Origin: Chara braunii
Taxonomy: Eukaryota; Streptophyta; Charophyceae; Charales; Characeae
Length of the DNA stretch: 21,917 bases
Assembly (NCBI GenBank): GCA_003427395.1
Contig: BFEA01000106.1
Coordinates: 127,391-149,307, forward strand
Direction: 5' to 3'
In this document: piece by piece, positions 1 through 8,722 of the stretch
Layout of the letters: every line of letters begins with the position of its first letter
Position numbering within the stretch: position 1 is the first letter of the stretch
Program-made: the position numbers and the translations under genes
The notes under the pieces: generated by a model
The model's database searches: none
Told to the model about the DNA's origin: nothing
What the model saw: the letters and a program-made list of their open reading frames with translations, nothing else

Positions 1-47
1 AAAAAAAAAAGGGGGAAAAGAAAGGGAAAAAAAAAAAAAAAAGAAGG
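1..47. repeat. Purine-only low-complexity tract at window edge
   Basis: Only A and G occur from the window start to base 47. This tract lies just outside the LINE poly(A) tail, separated from it by a 16-bp GC-rich spacer (48-63). A much longer purine tract lies near the presumed 5' end of the same LINE at 9670-9885. The two may be parts of one purine-rich target, which would be an inference. Confidence 0.85.
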
Positions 48-63
48 CCAGGCCCCAAAAGGG

Positions 64-75
64 TTTTTTTTTTTT
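64..75 (-). other. LINE 3' poly(A) tail
   Basis: Twelve T on the plus strand are twelve A on the LINE sense strand, directly after the ORF2 reading frame. The first two of these A bases complete the ORF2 stop codon (TAA at 76-74), so no 3' untranslated region is visible. Downstream (lower coordinates) the sequence changes to unrelated GC-rich bases and then a polypyrimidine run on the sense strand. Confidence 0.75.
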
Positions 76-1352
76 AACAGAGACGATGTGTCATTCTGTT
101 ATCGTCTCCACTAGAGCAAGCGGGTGTGGTGGGAATGGGTAGGGAAAATCTGCTGGAGGGCGCATTGGGAAGAAGGGTTCGAAAGTTGTCCAGTCGTTTA
201 GGACCAGACGGTAGCCCCTGCACTCTGTGAGATCCCCTGGATGCACCTCGTCTTTGTCCCCCCTCCATTCTACTCTCGCAACCCATCCTCCCGTCTCTCC
301 TCCTAGCCAATCTCTGCAGAAAGGAGGAAATTGCCCGTTTGATGTCTCTGTTGGTGCGGAAAAGGTCCAGCTGGGATTTCAGCAGCTGCCACCTCCTCAT
401 AATTTCCATGTTAAATTGCTGTTGAATCTGAGCTGTCAGCTCTGGACCTTCTATTCTCACTTGCTCCATGGCCAAGATGCACCTTTGCCACCAGAGCCCC
501 CATAATACTGCTCTCCGGCCCAATCTGAACATATTTTCTACAAAGTCAGATGGCTCCCGGGCCTGTGGCCAGAAGACTGTGAGGATGGCCCGCCATGACC
601 AGGGCCATGGCGGGTCTGGAGTCATTTTCCTCCATATCCTATCCCACCAGCGCCATGTTAGTTGTGCGGTTGGGCACTGCATGAAAACATGTTCAATGGT
701 TTCTGCCCTTTTCCTTGAAGGAAAAGTCTGCAGACAACGTGGACACCAGGGTAGCGCTATTCCTTTTTGCTCCAGATTTGTGTGATCTATTATCTAGTTC
801 ATAGTCAGGAGGCAGCGGTGGGCGATCTGCCACTGTAGTGAAGTGATTTTTGCCGGTTTTGATTTTCCTTCCTGAAACCAGGGGATTGGACATGAGATGT
901 TTTGCCCATCTATCGTTTATCAAGTCTCTCAAGCATCTCTTAGGTTTAAGCATTCTATAGGTAGATTTGACAGAGAGTTTGCGGAAACTGATCTTCTTGG
1001 TGGGGCCTGATCTTCTTCCCCCTCGGTTCCATGACCACTCAGGATCAAAAGGCAGGTCTTGTAGCCGTGTGGCTGGTTTGAAAGCCCTAGCCTCCTCTCC
1101 CTCCCCCAGTACCCGCACCCGGAAGATCTCTGTCCTGTCCGTCCATATAAAAGGGGCCCGGCTGGCTTGTAGCGCTTGGGATTGGCACATTGCGTATCTT
1201 TCCAGCAGGGCGTCCTGGGGTCTCGTCAGATGGACTCTCCCCAGGTGTTCCGGGTCTCCTTTCATTCCTACCCAGTCCCCCTCCTTTAACATGGGTCCTT
1301 TTCTTAACTTCGTGTACCAGGCAAGTGGGATTCTCTCTATAAGTTTGTCCAA
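74..1352 (-). pseudogene. ORF2 part: C-terminal region with zinc finger
   Basis: Two frames cover this end. The first runs to a stop at 693. The second, from about 794 to 76, carries CPRC (745-734) and then ETIEHVFMQC (703-674), giving CX2CX14HX4C, the finger typical of plant L1 C-termini. The frame therefore changes near 770-795, just before the finger. After it follow a Trp-rich stretch (TWRWWDRIW), a basic helix-like region (NRDIKRAISSFLQRLARRR) and a low-complexity tail. TAA at 76-74 ends the frame, and its last two bases belong to the poly(A) tail. The segment appears to start with TTG at 1352, which is only a continuation of the upstream frame. Confidence 0.8.
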
Positions 1353-1602
1353 GTTCTGTGAAACGTGGTGACAATGTTTTAATGCCAGGTGCAGTTCCTC
1401 TGCAGTTTTCCAATTTTGGTTCCTTTCATTCCATGTCCCCTATTCTGGTCACCCCACGCTTCACCCAACTTTTCCATGACGAGGTTGAGTTATTCATCAC
1501 ATGTCCCTGTCTGTCTGTGAGCCATCGGTTTCCGAATAGAGGTTACCGGATTATCTTTTCCCACCGGTCGGGTTGTTGCCGATCTGGTAGGGGGAGGCGC
1601 TG

Positions 1603-2253
1603 CTAGCTTTTTAACAGAGAGGGCCAAAATTGATCCTTTATCCCTTCTGTGTTCCCCGCTCTGTCGGACCATTTTTTGGGAATTGTCCAGAATCGGTCCT
1701 CTATCCATGTGAGGGGATGTACTTCAAGGGGGGCGGGGGGGTCTAAACGTGCTAGGTGTTCTAAGGCTAGAGGTTGCCAAGGGCTATCCGTGTGGAAAAC
1801 CAGTTTCTTAATCCATTGGAGACGCAAAGCTTGGGCTTGCGTTATTGGGTCTATTATCCCTAGCCCTCCTGCTCTTTTGGGTTGGATGACCGAGTCCCAT
1901 GCTACCCTGCTGATGACGTTTTCTAGTTCGCCATCCCCCCGCCATAAGAAAGCCGCCACCTTAGTTTTTAGAGAACGCACCGCCTCTTTGCTGAGAGGCC
2001 AGACTAAGGATTTGTACCAGAGAGAGGCGAATATCACGTTGTTTATCGCCAATGCCCTACCTAGGAGGGAGGTGGCTTTATTTCCCCAGTTGGCTAGCTT
2101 GGCCAGGGTCAGGGCCCTAATCCAGTCGTTGTTATTTGGTGGGCAACCTGTTGCTGTCATTGAAACCCCCAGGATTCTAATCGGGGTCTCCAAAGGTTGC
2201 CACGAGATACGGGGAGACTCTGGGGGCGCGCACCTTGGGAATGGATCCACCAT
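1603..2253 (-). pseudogene. ORF2 part: post-reverse-transcriptase (thumb/connection) region
   Basis: This continues ORF2 after a one-base frame change near 2200-2225. It carries the post-RT block RILGVSM followed by WIRALTLAKLANWG, SLLGRALAINNVIFASLWY, AAFLWRGDGE and QPKRAGGLGIIDP, a series typical of L1-like ORF2 after the palm domain. The open frame ends at TAG 1605-1603. Reading on in the same frame gives about 17 more plausible residues before the next stop, so the TAG is probably a point mutation and not the true end. Between here and 1350 the frame changes at least twice, and the stretch with WNERNQNWKTAEELHLALK is recognisably part of the same protein. Confidence 0.8.
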
Positions 2254-4136
2254 CCTTGTGTTTTATTCCCCCAGTTAACCATCATGTCCGACACCCGGGC
2301 AAAACGCTCCATCACTCTCTGGATTTCTTCCAGGTTCTTGGTTGTGGCTTCTACCATTATTGTGAGGTCGTCTGCGAACAATGAGCAGATCGGGACCGCC
2401 TTTTCGGGGATGTGAGTTACTTTAATTCGTGAGAGGTCTTTGTTTTTCATGATATTTGCAGACAGGGCTTCCATGATGATTAAAAATAGGAAAGGAGCTA
2501 TTGGATCCCCTTGTCGCACTGAGCGTTCCAATTTTATGGGAGGGGCCAGCAAGCCATTTATTTGTACGCTTGTGGTGGCATTTTGGTGGAGAATTCGTAT
2601 CCATCTCTTGAATACCGGCCCAAAATTCATTCTTTGAAGGCACTTGTCCAAGAACTCCCAATCTACATGATCATAATCTGTTTCAAAATCTATGAACACT
2701 AGTGCAGCGTTCTGGTTCGAGTGTCTGGTCAATTGTAATATCTCATGAACTAGAAGTACATTCTCTTGGATATTCCTGTTTTGCATGAACCCTGTTTGCG
2801 CCGGGTGGATGATGTCCTCCATGACTGGAATCATCCTGTTGGCCAGTGCTTTAGCCAAAAGTTTGTACGTAACTGTGAGCAGGGTGATTGGCCTATAATT
2901 CCGTATATTCATACTATCGCCTTTTTTGTAAAGTAGGGTAAGCACTCCCTTGCCCACCATCTCTCCCATATCCCCTGTTTCCCACACTTTGTCATAGAAT
3001 TCCATGAGGTCCTGATTGAGTGGCTCCCACATTGTTTCCCAAAATTCTTTTGGGAAACCGCCGATCCCTGGCGATTTGTCCTCCTCCATTTGCATGAGGG
3101 CCGTCCAGATCTCTTGTTTGGAGAGGGGGATTTCAAGGCGATCTCTTTTGGCCCGGGAGAGAGACCTGTCCAGGGGGTCCAGGAAATTGTCTATCTCTAG
3201 TTGGCGGGACCCTTCATCAATAGGTGGGATGTGTGAGGCAAAAAGGTCTTTGTGAAAATCCCGGGCGATTTTCATACGTCTTGCTGTCGTCAGGGCGTGA
3301 GATGCTTCATCCGTGTTTGGGTCGTATAGGGCTTCGATGGTATTGCGCCTTGCTTTCGCTCGTGCTAAGCCAAAAAATTGTGCATCCATTTCTCCTTCCG
3401 TTTTGTGTTTGGAGAGTTTCGTGCGGATTCTTGCGCCTTGCCAGCGATACTGAGCTTGTTTGAAAAGTTGATCTTTTAATTCACGAATGTGCGTGTTTTC
3501 CTTTGGATTCCGGGGTTCCGGTGTATGTGGCAGTTCTTGTTGTTCTTGTTGTTCCAGATCTAAGAGCTGGGACATTATCTCGATTTCTTGCTGATATCTT
3601 TGGGCTGCGATTTTCTTAGAGTATTCGTTGCTTTTCTTTGCGAGGTATATTAAGCCATTGTTAAACCATGTGATCTGACTGTCTAGTTCAGGTCGTCGTT
3701 CTTTCCAATAATCCCAGACGTGCCGAAGGTATTGTTGGAAAGACTTTGATTGCAAAAGGGATGTGTTAAGTTTATAGTACCCTGGTCCTCGATCGAGCCT
3801 CTTACGAAAGGTCAGTGCCACCATGCACATTTTGTGATCCAGTCTCGGGCTTAGTGGGAGTATGGCAGCCATGTTTAGGGCCCCTTCAAGTGCCTCTGCT
3901 AAGAGGATTAGGTCGATTCGGGATTTAGATAACCGAGCTAAGTCGTTATTTCTTATGCATGTGAAAACCCGTTCGGTGGGATACCGGCGTCTAAAGGAGT
4001 CGAAGAGTGATAGGGCGTCACACACCTCTCTTATCATTCTTTCATCTTCTTCCACGTTCCTTACCGTGGATGCGGGCACTTTCCACCGATCGAGCCATCT
4101 GTCCGGAGCTGCGTTAAAATCGCTGGCCAGAATCAA
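2157..4136 (-). pseudogene. ORF2 part: endonuclease C-terminus and reverse transcriptase
   Basis: This is a 659-codon open segment, the longest intact part of the element. Residues 1-105 finish the endonuclease. Residues about 150-300 are a charged linker with a Gln/Glu-rich patch. Residues about 395-625 are the reverse transcriptase: YKKGD and RNYRPITLL, AQTGFMQNRNI, motif A FIDFETDYDHVDW with the first Asp at residue 483, RQGDPIAPFLF, and SLFADDLTIM with FADD at residues 587-590 (2378-2367). All three catalytic Asp residues remain. Motif A is odd because most relatives read F-E-K-A-Y/F-D; Thr and Asp replace the Lys and Ala here. The segment opens with TTG, not a real start, because it is entered by a frameshift. 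The last about 25 residues are out of the true frame. Confidence 0.9.
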
Positions 4137-4627
4137 GGGATGCTAGGGTGTATTATGGATGTGATCTTTTCTAGGAAGATCCTACGTTCCTGTGGTGTGT
4201 TTGGTGCATAGATGCACACGATATGTATCACTTCCAATTCCAGCATCCCTAATATGGATACCCACCTGCCCTCTTCCTTATCTGTGTCCCATTAGATTAC
4301 CTCTAATCTTGAGTCGGGGGGAATCCATATTGCCACCCCCGCCCTCCCTGGGCCCGGGGAGTGTGCTTGGTACGACTGGTATGGCCAAACCGATTTGAGT
4401 ACCCTGTGGTGACTAGGTGTGTCCATTAGGTGTGTCTCCTGAACGCATACTACGCCAGGCCAACCCCTGCCCCCCACCCCTCTCAGGAGATCCCATATTG
4501 CTTGTTTTTTTTTCGGACTGGTTGACGCCAGGCCATTTACATTAATGGTCCTGAGATCCAAGTCTGCCATTTGTAGGGTTTGTTTCCATGCGCGTTTTTT
4601 TTCATACAATGCAGACACCCAATCCAT
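3820..4627 (-). pseudogene. ORF2 part: APE-like endonuclease domain
   Basis: This domain cuts the target strand that primes reverse transcription. Landmarks in order are the Asn of NVNGL and the Glu of VQETHL (both before 4292), IVCIYAPN after the in-frame TAA at 4294-4292, SDFNAAPD after the frameshift near 4138, SRIDLIL, and LDHKM near 3836. Most catalytic positions of the exonuclease-endonuclease-phosphatase fold are visible. The final block usually reads SDH; here Ser is replaced by Leu next to the conserved Asp-His. The TAA lies where CAA (Gln) would give an open frame. A and T homopolymers of 8-9 bases occur here (about 4503-4512 and 4595-4602) and could shift the frame during copying or sequencing. 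Confidence 0.8.
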
Positions 4628-4636
4628 GTGGATGCA

Positions 4637-5820
4637 TTAAAACCTTTGCCACAGTTGCTGGTCCCAAATGATTCTACCATTGATAATATCCTTCCGAGCG
4701 ATCTTGCATAAGCAGGTGATCAAGTCATCCCCTGACCATACGTGGCTCGGTTTCACGTTGAGACTCTGCATTTCCAATAACATATTATGGCTCATCCAGG
4801 TGAGGCCAGCTTCCTTGTGTTCTTCAAAAAGCACGAACACATCCCAGTCTGCCACTTTGTTCGGACCCCTTGATGTGATACGGGAGGCCGTGGCTCCCGG
4901 TTCATAGTGGTTTGCTACAAAGCTCTTAACTTCTTTGAGTCGGAATCCCCCTGGGTCGTCCTGTCGCCATCCGTGGAGGGTCACCCCCCCAAAAGTGGGG
5001 GCATAATTGTTATGGCCAGCCGGGGAGAGCCCCGGTTCCCATTTCCCCGCTTTTTTTCTGATTGGGAGCACCAGGGTCTTACAGCCTTCGCTTAGTGCTG
5101 TCTCATGGCGTCCCTTTTCCATCAGGTGGCGCAATTTTGGCCTGCGGGATGGCTCCTGGTCGTCCTTATCTCCCACAGGGGGTGCCTGGGATGTGGGCTC
5201 ATGTTGGTGCTTCTCTGTGTCACCTAGGTGATTGTGCTCTTGCTCCTCGCCGTGTGCTTGGTCCCTTTCCTTGTGGGCCTGTCCCTCAGGGGGGGGCTCT
5301 TGGTTGTTTTGTTGTGGGGGGGGGAGGGGTTGCCTCTGCACAATGTGCCACATCCGGTGTAGGGTTGCCTGCCAATTCGTGCCCGGGGGAAGCCCTTGCT
5401 CTAAGGCTTGTTTTAGGGTGTCGCTATTGTCCAACATGGTGAACAGGTGTACGTATGCGTCGTCCCACCAGGATGTGGGGCGGTGTTGGTATTGCGGGCG
5501 CAGATTGTCCAGAAGCCAGTCTGTCAGGCCCCTGATCTTTTCTTTTGTGCCTCCTTTAGCTAAGGGGAAATCCTGCTGATCCGTTCCTGCGTCTGCCATC
5601 TCCTCCTGTGGTATAGGAGGGGGACTATCCACTTCCATGGGTTGGGCCCCGAAAGTCGGGCCCAGGGGGTCCTCCCCCTGGTTGGGTGACAGTGATGGCC
5701 AAAGGGAACTCGAGACCTTCTCTCCGCTTTTTAGTTTCCTCATTCCCTGTCTTACTTCCGAGGCGGGCTTATTCCAGTCCATTGGACTCTTCCCCGTTTC
5801 TCCTTCCTTTTCCATGGTCT
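4637..5820 (-). pseudogene. ORF1 part: long C-terminal extension, function unknown
   Basis: This is about 395 codons open from the insertion edge to TAA 4639-4637. Going forward it has a Pro-rich segment (SPPPIPQEEM), a region with TDWLLDNLRPQYQH and WWDDAYVHLFTMLD, an acidic/His/Gln-rich low-complexity stretch, and a compact, Trp-rich block beginning LVLPIRKKAGKWEPG and running through NYAPTFGGVTLHGW, VADWDVFVLFEEHKE and MSHNMLLEMQSLNV. I recognise no family in the last block, but its composition is that of a folded domain. It is open although the rest of ORF1 has stops. An apparent ATG at 5941 lies inside the LTR insertion and is not the natural start. Whether it is ORF1 C-terminus or a separate protein is unproven; frame continuity across the insertion supports the former. 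Confidence 0.65.
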
Positions 5821-5824
5821 GTGT
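5821..5824. repeat. Target-site duplication GTGT, left copy
   Basis: GTGT directly precedes TGTTACATGC. The right copy is at 6964-6967 directly after GCATGTAACA. Four bases is one fewer than the five usual for plant Ty1 and Ty3 elements, but four keeps the ORF1 frame. Confidence 0.65.
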
Positions 5825-6121
5825 TGTTACATGCACAGATATGTGATGTTCGTAATAACCGAGGAACTGCAGTGTGATAAAAAGGACTGAAATGGACAAT
5901 GCGGTGAGAGTAGAATCTCGACAGACAATGTGCATTCTCATATATACAAAAGTGCTGAATAGCGCAGGGAAGACTTAGATACAAAGACTGACCTGACAAG
6001 GACTGACCNCANACNCGTANTACAAGTAGCGAAGCAGAATGCTAGAATACCAATCACGAGCCCAATCAATGTTTGAACTCAGACTAAACATGCATCGTAT
6101 CCCTCACCAGGTGTGAAGGAG

Positions 6122-6153
6122 CCTGGCGCTGCACACAGGGAGAAAGCGCCAGG
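6122..6153. other. Perfect 9-bp hairpin
   Basis: CCTGGCGCT at 6122-6130 pairs exactly with AGCGCCAGG at 6145-6153 across a 14-nt loop. It lies inside the LTR-type insertion. No function is evident. Confidence 0.6.
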
Positions 6154-6820
6154 TCCAGACATACANAGACGAAGAGGTAAGGACCAGACGAAAGGAGGGG
6201 GGAGAGATGGGAGTGTCGTTAACACCAAGTCTTGGTCACCAATCCCAAATAACCCCTCGTTGCCATGTCTGAAGTCCCCAAAAGTCGAGTCTGGATCCGA
6301 TGTCACCAACCCCGGTATCTCTTCTCTCGCAGTCTGCAAATGCAGTGAAGTCAGGGGTTGAGAGGGAGAGGAGGAGATGGTGGACTGAGAAGAAGAGGAA
6401 GAAGAACCCTCTCTCTCTCACTGTTACGAACCAGGTACTAACCTGTGATGTGGCGCTGTGCTGCAGGTACCTCGAAGACGAAGCTGGAGCAACGGCGCTG
6501 CAGGTAGGTACTCCTGGCCTCCGCCCAAGCTCTCTCTCTCTCTCTCTACCACTATCCTAGCTATGGCGCCCAGCGCTGGAGACTACAGCTACCTACTGCG
6601 CCCAGCGCTTAAGACTAAAAGATAACGCTACTACTACTCTAACGCAGCGCTCCCTCCAGAGTGCTGCTCCCGAATCCTGAAGACTACAACTGCCGAACTG
6701 CCTTCCTCCTGCAGGGCGGGCCAGTCCTTTATAGTGCTGGCCCGTGCCGGAGGCTGGCCGTGCCAATGCCCTATGTGTAGGAGGCCGCTCTTGCCAATGC
6801 CTCCCTGGCCTAGACCCTGC

Positions 6821-6951
6821 GGAAGCTTCCAGGCAAGAGCCTGGAAGTTTCCCTGTAGGGAAACAGGCTGGGGCCTGTAGGCCCTGTCAGAAGGAAGCTT
6901 CCAGGCAAGAGCCTGGAAGTTTCCCTGTAGGGAAATAGGTTGGGGCCTGTA
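6821..6951. repeat. 59-bp direct repeat, two copies, containing inverted repeats
   Basis: Copies at 6821-6879 and 6893-6951 (period 72) differ at two C/T positions. Each copy contains two adjacent inverted repeats: CTTCCAGGC / GCCTGGAAG around AAGA, and TTTCCCTGTAGGGAAA. The pair lies near the right end of the LTR-type insertion and is the likely source of apparent repeated peptide reads in this stretch. Confidence 0.9.
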
Positions 6952-6963
6952 CAGCATGTAACA

Positions 6964-6967
6964 GTGT
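6964..6967. repeat. Target-site duplication GTGT, right copy
   Basis: GTGT directly follows the right end of the LTR-type insertion and matches 5821-5824. Confidence 0.65.
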
Positions 6968-7443
6968 CGGGCCTGCCCCCTTGCTTCCTTCTTCGTTTAC
7001 GTGTTTCCTTTCCTTGGGGTGGTTCGCTGGCCCCTTCCCTTCCGTTTGATCAATACTCAGGATGGAGAACCGATTCTTATCCATGTTTATCTTGTCCTTT
7101 TCCTGAGATTTATCCCCCCTTTGCCCCTGCTTAGTCCCGTTCTGTTGCAACTGACTACTTTTCTTGTTTCGAGGGACTTGTTGCCATAGGCCCACTGTAT
7201 CTAACTTCTTGATATACTCTTGGGGATGGGGGTCCTCAGGCTTCTTTTTTTGGCTCTAATGATCCTGCAGGTCAGGCAACCTGGGGGGGGCATCCATGCA
7301 TTTTTCCACTGATCGTGGGGGGACCCAGCTATCTGGGGGTCTGGAATCTTGTGGCGCCTCCTCCTTTCCTTCCCACTCCCATCCCCTCACCCCCCCACCT
7401 GGCTTCTCTTCATCAATATAGACCCAACCTTCATGCCCCGGGT
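6968..7443 (-). pseudogene. ORF1 part: linker after the zinc knuckle, up to the insertion
   Basis: The coding frame changes between 7440 and 7195. From about 7240 one frame reads EYIKKLDTVGLWQQVPRNKK and then MDKNRFSILSIDQTEGK. The NRFSILS block is a common marker near the end of the conserved part of plant L1 ORF1. The frame meets the LTR-type insertion at 6967 and resumes at 5820. Composition is Lys/Gln-rich and probably disordered. I see no separate domain here. Confidence 0.7.
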
Positions 7444-8286
7444 CTACCGTTCGCCAATGGGTCTTTTGAAGGGGTCCCGCTGAAGACGACCCGTGGACCT
7501 GACTTTCTTAGCCGTGTGGTGGGGGCAGTCTGTCTCGGTTACCAGGTGGCCGTACATTTGACACTTAAAGCACCATGGACGGGTTTTATGGGCTGTGTGG
7601 ATTTTGTACTCCCGGCCTCCTATCCTGAACGGGATGACGTCGTCAATGCAAAAAACGTGGTCCTTAGGGAGGTCGATTGCCACCATGAGGTAGTCGTCTC
7701 GTCTGGCCACGTATGGGGGGAGTGGCTCGATGAAATCTACTATACTGTACTTCTGGGCGAGATCCTGCATGAAGGTTGCTTGGATCTCAATAGGTATATG
7801 CCTATATTCCACCCAGTAGTAGTCTTCCATCAATTGCTCCCTCCTCTCCTCCGGCTTTTGCTGACATTGGGGGGACCAGGGGTATATCCTCACCTCCGAT
7901 CTGCCGCAGCGGATGCTGCGCCAGCCATCCATGGTCGTCTTGTCTACCGGAAACATACAGATGATCGTGAAAATCGACGAGGAGATTGGCTGGATCAGAA
8001 AGAATTCGTTTGCTCCCTCCTCTGATCCTTTGAGGGTAGCCAGCCTCTTTCTGATCCAAGCGATTTTGTCGTTAGTTGTTTTGTACATTGCATCGTCGTA
8101 GAAGACCCAGTTTCTGGCATGGTGTATGTACACTTCATCTCTCAGCTGATTATCAGAGGGGAGTGTTTTCATTCTATGCTCTTCACCCCCCTGGCTGATC
8201 AGGCGATCCTCTGCATTAGCCAGGAACTTTGAGAGAAAGAACGCACTAGCAGTTGTAAGGTTATCTAGTGGAACATCCAAACTCTA
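7444..8286 (-). pseudogene. ORF1 part: DUF4283-like domain and CCHC zinc knuckle
   Basis: After the in-frame TAG at 8286-8284 the frame stays open to TAG 7446-7444. It contains a predicted RRM-like DUF4283 region (NWVFYDDAMYKT to RIYPWSPQCQQKP), the following WVEYRHIPIEI block, and a knuckle CFKCQMYGHLVTETDC close to the end. The knuckle spacing is CX2CX4HX6C, two residues longer than the usual last gap. Plant L1 ORF1 proteins share this DUF4283-then-knuckle order and bind RNA. The frame has no usable ATG of its own; it is entered from the ATG at 8661. Confidence 0.8.
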
Positions 8287-8722
8287 TTGCCCCTCCTGTG
8301 CGCTTTGTCCTTCTCTCCTTATCGACAATTTTTCTCCACTATACAATTTCTTTAGTTTGCTTGCCCAGGTATTGGCAGTACTGGAGGAGGACGCCTGGGA
8401 TGCCTGATTTGCGATCCTTTCTTTTGATTCCGTTGGTTTCCTCAATTCACTCGTTACCTCCTGAGACGGGGACCCTTTTACTTCCCCCTGCCCTCTGACT
8501 TCGTTTTGGTCCGGTATGGTTTCTTCTTTCCCTCTATTGCTGTTTCCTCCTTTTGCAGCGGGGGGTCTGTGTTCTGAGTGATGCCTCGTCGCCCCTTGAT
8601 AAAGGAGCTAAGTTTTCGCTCCTCGTTTCTTTCTGCGTGCGTTTTCGTTGATCAGGGCCATAGTGCTCTCTATAGCCCTGAAGTATGGAGAGAAGAAACG
8701 CGCAACTGAGGATTCTGTTTTT

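Larger units (their letters stand above)
74..4627 (-). pseudogene. LINE ORF2 polyprotein (endonuclease, reverse transcriptase, zinc finger), broken
   Basis: ORF2 would nick the target and copy the LINE RNA by target-primed reverse transcription. It starts at ATG 4627-4625 (MDWVSALYEKKRAW). The nominal length is about 1518 codons, usual for plant L1 ORF2. Breaks seen: in-frame TAA at 4294-4292 with coding continuing in the same frame; a one-base shift near 4138; a shift near 2200-2225; TAG at 1605-1603; at least two frame changes between 1600 and 1350; a shift near 770-795. Each break is placed where family-like sequence moves to another frame. The upstream ORF1 stop is in the same frame, only four codons before this ATG. 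No RNase H domain was recognised after the reverse transcriptase. Confidence 0.85.
5825..6963. mobile_element. LTR-type insertion (solo LTR or short non-autonomous element) inside LINE ORF1
   Basis: The ends are perfect 10-bp inverted repeats, TGTTACATGC at 5825-5834 and GCATGTAACA at 6954-6963, with the TG...CA termini of LTRs. The same four bases, GTGT, flank both sides (5821-5824 and 6964-6967), as expected of a target-site duplication. Taking out 1143 bp rejoins ORF1 in frame, independent support for these boundaries. Inside are no coding domains, but a 9-bp hairpin (6122-6153), a purine-rich run (about 6354-6412), a CT run (6532-6547) and a 59-bp direct repeat (6821-6951). TGTTAC recurs at 6422, so a 542-bp LTR (6422-6963) plus a short internal part is an alternative. 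Five ambiguous bases (6009, 6012, 6015, 6020, 6166) fall here. Orientation is unknown. Confidence 0.75.
4637..8661 (-). pseudogene. LINE ORF1 (RNA-binding, gag-like protein), split by an LTR insertion
   Basis: ORF1 proteins coat the LINE RNA. The frame can be followed from ATG 8661-8659 (MALINENARRKKRGAKT). Breaks: in-frame TAG at 8610-8608, TAG at 8286-8284, TAG at 7446-7444, a frame change between 7446 and 7195, and the 1139-bp insertion at 5825-6963. Removing the insertion and one GTGT copy keeps the frame across the junction. ORF1 would then be about 960 codons, long for a plant LINE. It ends at TAA 4639-4637, in frame with the ORF2 ATG. The order is a basic N-terminus, a DUF4283-like domain, a zinc knuckle, an NRFSILSID block, then a long C-terminal extension of unknown function. 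Confidence 0.8.

Noticed and set aside
1649-2278. 209-codon plus-strand frame
   Set aside because: Antisense to the post-RT part of LINE ORF2; no family features.
5825-5941. ATG at 5941 as the start of the protein ending at 4637
   Set aside because: It lies within the LTR-type insertion; the true frame enters from ORF1 across the insertion site.
7315-8025. 236-codon plus-strand frame
   Set aside because: Antisense to the DUF4283-like region of LINE ORF1, which has the family motifs; no recognisable domain on the plus strand.
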